A stretch of 64,000 nt of DNA from Microcebus murinus (lineage: Eukaryota > Chordata > Mammalia > Primates > Cheirogaleidae): positions 17,346,501 through 17,410,500 of the forward strand of contig NC_134113.1 in assembly GCF_040939455.1 (NCBI RefSeq), written 5' to 3'. The notes under the pieces are model-generated. The model was not told where the DNA came from, made no database searches, and saw only the letters and a program-made list of their open reading frames with translations. Below, piece by piece: positions 58,520-64,000 of the stretch. The translations under genes and the position numbers were made by a program. How positions within the stretch are numbered: position 1 is the first letter of the stretch; every line of letters starts with the position of its first letter.

Positions 58520-59640
58520 CTGACGCCTGATCAGAAGTGCCGTGTGCATGATCTGTCACCCTATTTCATTGTCTCTAAGATGCCATTCACTGTCACATGC
58601 ACCACGAGTTTATGCACCACTAAGAAAGAAAAGAAAAAGCTGCTAATTAAATTACGATGTAATGCTTCCCTATCTCTTACATTTTTAAACACTTATTGAA
58701 AGTATCTTTTACGACTTACTCAGACATATCACATGTCACTCTTGGGCACTCAAAAGAGGAAAATATAAGTGAAATAAATTGGTTAAGTTATTCCCAAAAC
58801 TTTTTCACAGAGTCTAAATCTTCTTGGTGATTTTCAATTTGATCTTGTCAACGCTCAACCCAAGGCCACTTGCATATGTACAACTCTTATGTGTCCCTAA
58901 TAAAAATGAAAAGTTATATATATTTAAAAAGTTATGCTCTTGCCACAATAGCATTGATAGGGAGGCGTTTCTTACAAAGGGGCTACACTGCAGTCTCAGA
59001 AGTTTCTCCCAGGATCCTGACACCCATTCTGCAAATTTTGTTGCTGGGACTTTCTCAGTCTCACCAGAACGTGTCGGCAATGACAAACAGTCTTTCGACC
59101 TTGTGCCAATGACCATAAGACGTTGATCATAAAACACATGCTAATTACACGGTTGTTAAAAATAAATGGAGGGGGGGCAATGGCATTTTAGAATCAATGA
59201 AATGTTACTATTATTACATTTTCATTATAAATAGAGCAAATAAAGCTTGCTAAAATGGTTGAATCATCAAAACCCATGCCTTCATCTAATTTTAAGGTAA
59301 AGAACCATTAACCTTGACCAGGATCGCAATCGGTTGTTCAAACGCATCTTTTAAGCACGTTCAATTTGTCATTCCACAAGGACATGGTTTTCAGCTTGAT
59401 TGAGTCATTTTGACCCAAATCAGGTTCACGTAAGTCTTCACCAAGGTCTCTCCTGGGATTTTCAGGTCACTGTCCAAACAGCTCTGAAAGGAAACATCAA
59501 ATCATTTTTTACTTGTGTGCTTGATTATGCATTTGAGGGAGAAAGAAGCCAGTGTGATGTGGATTCAGTTGTCTCTTTTCTTTCTCCCTGCTGGGCTGTC
59601 CTTGCCCAGGATTCCAGGGGCACACCCTGAACTCGAGCTG
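58520..59640. promoter_or_regulatory. Long repeat-poor AT-rich block; candidate distal enhancer
   Basis: About 1.1 kb without a recognised repeat. Motif-like content includes atgctaattac near 59140, ataaatagagcaaataaag near 59227 and cttgattgagtcattttgac near 59395. No coding signature. Function inferred only. Confidence 0.35.
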
Positions 59641-59719
59641 GGCCTGAACAATGGTGCACAAATCAGGTGGCAGTGAGGTCCCCTGGAGAGCTCAGTGAAC
59701 AGGCGGATAACAAAGACTG

Positions 59720-59848
59720 ACTCCAGGACTGGCCTAAACCGGCTCTATAGGAGAGACCTGGGAATTTGATTTTAAAGACCAGTACTGCTCCTCCCCCCAT
59801 GATTCTGATGCAACCGAAGGTTGAGAGTCACAGGTCTAGCAAAAAAAA
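59720..59848 (+). mobile_element. MER20/MER5A-like fragment
   Basis: 'gacctgggaatttgatttta' and 'tgattctgatgcaaccgaag' with end 'ggttgagagtcacagg'. Confidence 0.6.
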
Positions 59849-59849
59849 A

Positions 59850-60896
<1,047 letters not shown>

Positions 60897-61529
60897 GCAC
60901 TGCTTTTTATTCAGATACCACAGTTTACTTAAAATTCTATGATTTCTTCTAGTTATTGATTATTGCAGGCAGTGCTGTGTTGAAAATCTATTGCATATGG
61001 CATTTTTACACACCTACCGCTTAAACAATTTTCAGTTCCTTTCCCATCCTGTGCAAAAGAGAAGAACCTTCCCAGGAGCCTCCAGCAAACAGTTCCTCAG
61101 TTGCATCAGTCACATGGCCATCCCTGAACCAATCACAAAAGGAAGGCAGGGAGTCTCCTCACACGAATCGGTCCCACCCCAGAGCTGCCCAGAGCAGTGC
61201 CTGGCCCTTCGCAGGTGTTCAGTAAATATTTGGTGAATGAATGAAAGATTTATCCAATGACAGTCCAGCACCCCTAAGCAAGCACATCAGAGTGGCCTGG
61301 AGTCCTGGCATTCAGAAGTTGTCACCTGGGTCTGACACTTTTATCGTGGCTTTCACCAGCTCAAAATATGAGGGATGCCATGGCAGAGAAGCCAGTTTCT
61401 CTGGGAAATTACTGAACTACATCAGTTACATAGAAATTTATTTCTAAAGTCTCATTATGGGCTATGTTCCCACTTCCCAGCTTCTCTTACTCATCCCAGA
61501 AAGATTTCTAATCAGTCACAAATCTATAA

Positions 61530-61566
61530 AGGAGGTGGGAGAGGAGGAGGAGAAGGAGGAGAAAAG
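61530..61566 (+). repeat. Purine GGA/GAA tract
   Basis: A run of gaggaggagaaggaggag type, about 180 bases upstream of a complementary pyrimidine tract. Confidence 0.85.
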
Positions 61567-61742
61567 CTTGATGTTCCCAAAGGAAGAAACAACCATGACA
61601 ATGTGTAAGATTTTTAAAAATTAATTTCCACTGGCTTCACGAGTTAAAGTTGACAATATGAGACTGCTATTATCAGCATTTATCTTTATTAAACTTGAGT
61701 AAATTAATTATCCCCTTTGTACACTGGAAGTTAGAATGATAT

Positions 61743-61820
61743 TTCTTCCTCCTCCTGCTCCTCTTCCTCCTTCTGCTCCTCTTCCTCCTGATGAAGAAGA
61801 AGATGATGATGATGATGACA
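61743..61820 (+). repeat. TCC/TGC pyrimidine run joined to a GAA/GAT microsatellite
   Basis: ctcctcttcctcct-type units end abruptly at 61788 and become gatgaagaagaagatgatga. The two halves are partly complementary. Confidence 0.9.
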
Positions 61821-61824
61821 AACG

Positions 61825-61990
61825 CATACACTTACTGTATGCCAGGCATTGCCTTAAAGCCTTTATATATTAGTGTATTAAATCATTCCTCCAACGGTCC
61901 TATCAGGGAGGCACCATTAGTCTCCTGATTTTACAGATGAGGAAACCAAAGCACAGAGGCTACCCACCCAGTATTAGATACTGGGGGAGC
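61825..61990 (-). repeat. MIR SINE
   Basis: 'cttactgtatgccaggcatt', 'gattttacagatgaggaaac' and 'caaagcacagaggctaccc'. Confidence 0.9.
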
Positions 61991-62354
61991 CGCTGGAGCA
62001 GAGGGAAATGCCACCCCCTTGGGCATGCCGAAGTCCACTCCCTGAGCATGCGGTATGTACGATTCTTCTACATGTGACCTGGTTTTGATTTGGAACTTAA
62101 AGATTGGGCATTTCCATTAACTTAGTGCATTGCTTAGAGTAGGATATGCTCTGCTGCAGTGTCGAGCTCACCCAAATTTCACAAGTGCGCTGCCTGCTCA
62201 TATAAGCAGGTGGGTGCGGGTGGCAGTCCAGAGTGGCTGCCCTCCATTCAGCGATCCACAATCCAGGCTGCTTCAGCCCATCCCAAGAGAAAGCCTCCAC
62301 ACTTCTCACCGCAGGGGAGGACAGAGGCCGAGGAGTCACCCAGCCTAGAAGACG

Positions 62355-62436
62355 CACACAATCATTGTGCCACTGCACCCCAGCCTGGGTGACAGGGTGA
62401 GACCTGTCTCTAAAATAAATAGATAAATAAATAGAA
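62355..62436 (+). repeat. Alu right-end fragment
   Basis: 'tgccactgcaccccagcctg' then 'ggtgacagggtgagacctgt' and an aaataaatagataaat tail. The rest of the Alu is absent. Confidence 0.85.
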
Positions 62437-62575
62437 TACCTCGCAACGCTATGAGATGAGTGTCGTCATTATCCCCACAGGGCAGATGGGTACCTGAAGC
62501 TCACGAAGGTTAAGGAACCTTCCCAAGGAGACACAGCTGTGAGTGGTGGGGTCAGGATGTGGGCTCAGTCCTGAC
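62437..62575 (-). repeat. MIR SINE
   Basis: 'gtcgtcattatccccacagg', 'ggttaaggaaccttcccaag' and 'agacacagctgtgagtggtg'. Confidence 0.8.
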
Positions 62576-62579
62576 CAGC

Positions 62580-63430
62580 AAAGACCCCATACTAGCCTCG
62601 CCCACGGCACCTGTCAGTGGCAGAGGCACGACCAAACCTCAGGCTTCCCAACTGACTGCAGAGTGCTCTTTCCTTAAAGTGTATTAAATGGGGTGGAGGA
62701 GGTCACTGTACCTCTGGGTCGGAGGGGCTGGATCTGGCGGGGGGTGTGGCATGGAGGAGCCAGCCTTGGAGGGTGACTGTTGCCCCAGGTAGGTTCTCTG
62801 CCCAGGCCTGGTGGGGTGTGGCTGCGTCCTGCCCAGATGGAGGCTCAGATAGTCATGCCCATCCCAGCACCTTTTTCTCCATCTCCTGGAGCCAGTGCCA
62901 CCGCTCAAGCTTTACCTCCTTTGTCTGCAGTGAAGTTAGAGAAGGTATTTCCACGCCCACCAGCACAGTGCTTTGGTGGTCCTTGCAGGTTCTATCTAGA
63001 CTATAGAGTGCACCTCATTTAACACAATGCCCGACACACCTGCCTGGCTGAACTGAGGTTCTTGGATCCACCGGTGGCCTCTGCAAGCAAGTGTATGTTC
63101 TGAGCGCCACCTAGTGGTAGCCAGAGCCCCCAGCGCTTTTGCCTTCCCAAACCTGGTCTTGAGAAGGGGCTCCTTCTTCCTCTGAGGTCTCTTAACAGGG
63201 AGGCTCAGGTGACGTAGAGGCTGCCAGCCCCCTCTGGTTCCAGGACACTTTGGAGAGGCCCAAGGCCAAATGGTTCCTCCAAACTCCATGCGTTTATGTT
63301 GCAACTGCCCCATCCTGGGCTCTGCCTGAGCTTCCAGATGCTGCTCTTGGTGAAGTCACAGAATAATGCCTTTTGTCATTTATCTGCCTTCCCGAGTGAG
63401 GGTAGGAAGGCATGTGGAGGGATCAGCATC
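62580..63430. other. Single-copy non-coding DNA
   Basis: No repeat or exon recognised. Confidence 0.4.
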
Positions 63431-63439
63431 TCATTTCCA

Positions 63440-64000
63440 TGTGAGAGAAACTAACTGAGGAAAGAGAATTTTAAAAAGCTACTGAGAACACACATTCGAC
63501 AACTTACATAAAACGGACCAGTTCCTTGAAAAATACAAATGACTACAACTCACCCAATATGAACCAGATAATTTGAATATGCCTACAACTGTTAAGGAAA
63601 TTGAATTTGTAATTTTAAAGCTCCCAAAAAAGAAGTCTCCAGATCCAGATGGTTTCGCTGGAGAATTCTACCAAATGTTTAAAGAGGAATTAACACCATC
63701 TCTATACATTCTCTTTCAGGAAATAGAAGAGGGAACACTTTGCATTTCATTTTATGAAGCTAGTAGTTCCCTGATATTAAAACCAAAGATAGTACAAAAA
63801 GAAAACTCCAGATCAACATTCCTCATGAACACGGGAACAAAAATCTTCTTAACAAAACAGTAGCAAAGAGAATTCAGCAATGTATAAGAAAGAATTGCAA
63901 ACCATAACCTAGTGGAGTTTATGCCACAGATGCAAGGCTGGTTGAGTATTTGAAAATCAATCGGTGCAATCCACCATATTAACAGGCTAAAGAAGAGAAA
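63440..64000 (+). pseudogene. Broken LINE-1 ORF2 (reverse transcriptase region), runs past window end
   Basis: The frame at 63573-63863 encodes KKSPDPDGFAGEFYQMFKEE, followed by FYEASSSLILKPK. This is the N-terminal part of the L1 ORF2p reverse transcriptase domain, where intact L1 has KKSPGPDGF and FYEA-LIPKP blocks. The frame stops at TAG 63861-63863; L1-like sequence continues to the end of the window ('ccatattaacaggctaaaga') in disrupted form. The upstream L1 5' part is missing or not recognisable before about 63440. Not a functional element. Confidence 0.9.

Noticed and set aside
63573..63863. Functional reverse transcriptase gene
   Set aside because: The L1 ORF2 frame is short, carries a stop, and lacks the catalytic YADD region inside the window.

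Overview
This is nuclear DNA from a strepsirrhine primate (lemur or galago type). The evidence is full-length dimeric Alu elements whose middle linker contains the block 'ttaattggccaactgat' and whose right arm carries 'ggctgacgccacggcact', both typical of lemur-lineage Alus rather than human ones. Older mammalian repeats surround them: MIR, L2, L1M, MLT1-like LTRs, MER5A-like elements and hAT remnants. Gene density is very low, with no prokaryotic gene order and no CRISPR.

One protein-coding gene is recognisable: the first coding exon of CHST11 (carbohydrate sulfotransferase 11, chondroitin 4-O-sulfotransferase 1), on the minus strand at 2502-2619. It encodes the first 39 residues, namely the cytosolic tail and Golgi signal-anchor, and ends in phase 1 at a GTAGGG donor. 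A second in-frame donor lies 15 nt upstream. The exon sits in a CpG island of about 2.5 kb (roughly 1020-3560). On the minus strand a TATA-like box at 3051-3058 is followed by a GC-rich 5' UTR of about 400 nt. Positions 1-2501 are the start of CHST11 intron 1. Everything above about 3060 is 5' flank, in human the gap between TXNRD1/EID3 and CHST11 on 12q23.3 (placement from memory).

The 60 kb flank alternates repeats with apparently single-copy DNA. Layout: 3.9-6.1 kb, mostly single-copy proximal upstream DNA; 6.1-6.3 kb, purine tract; 7.6-9.3 kb, old L1; 10.9-12.5 kb, LTR remnants; 15.7-17.7 kb, L2 and LTR each split by an Alu; 19-32 kb, mixed MIR, L1M, LTR and DNA transposon remnants; 32.3-40 kb, young Alus, a 7SL-like monomer and a nested MER5A-like/L1/Alu stack; 40-42.2 kb, L2; 43-51 kb, hAT remnants, LTR, L1M and young Alus; 51.3-59.6 kb, several repeat-poor blocks that are the best enhancer candidates; 60.6-62.6 kb, Alu, MIR and microsatellite; 63.4-64 kb, a broken L1 ORF2 running off the end.

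I found no second gene, no tRNA or rRNA gene, and no new multi-gene system. The points most worth following up are the CHST11 promoter and exon 1 (paired donors, stop-free in-frame 5' UTR, 16-bp GC repeat), the repeat-poor candidate regulatory blocks, and lineage-informative repeat insertions. Repeat family names come from memory of consensus sequences; edges are approximate unless target-site duplications are given.
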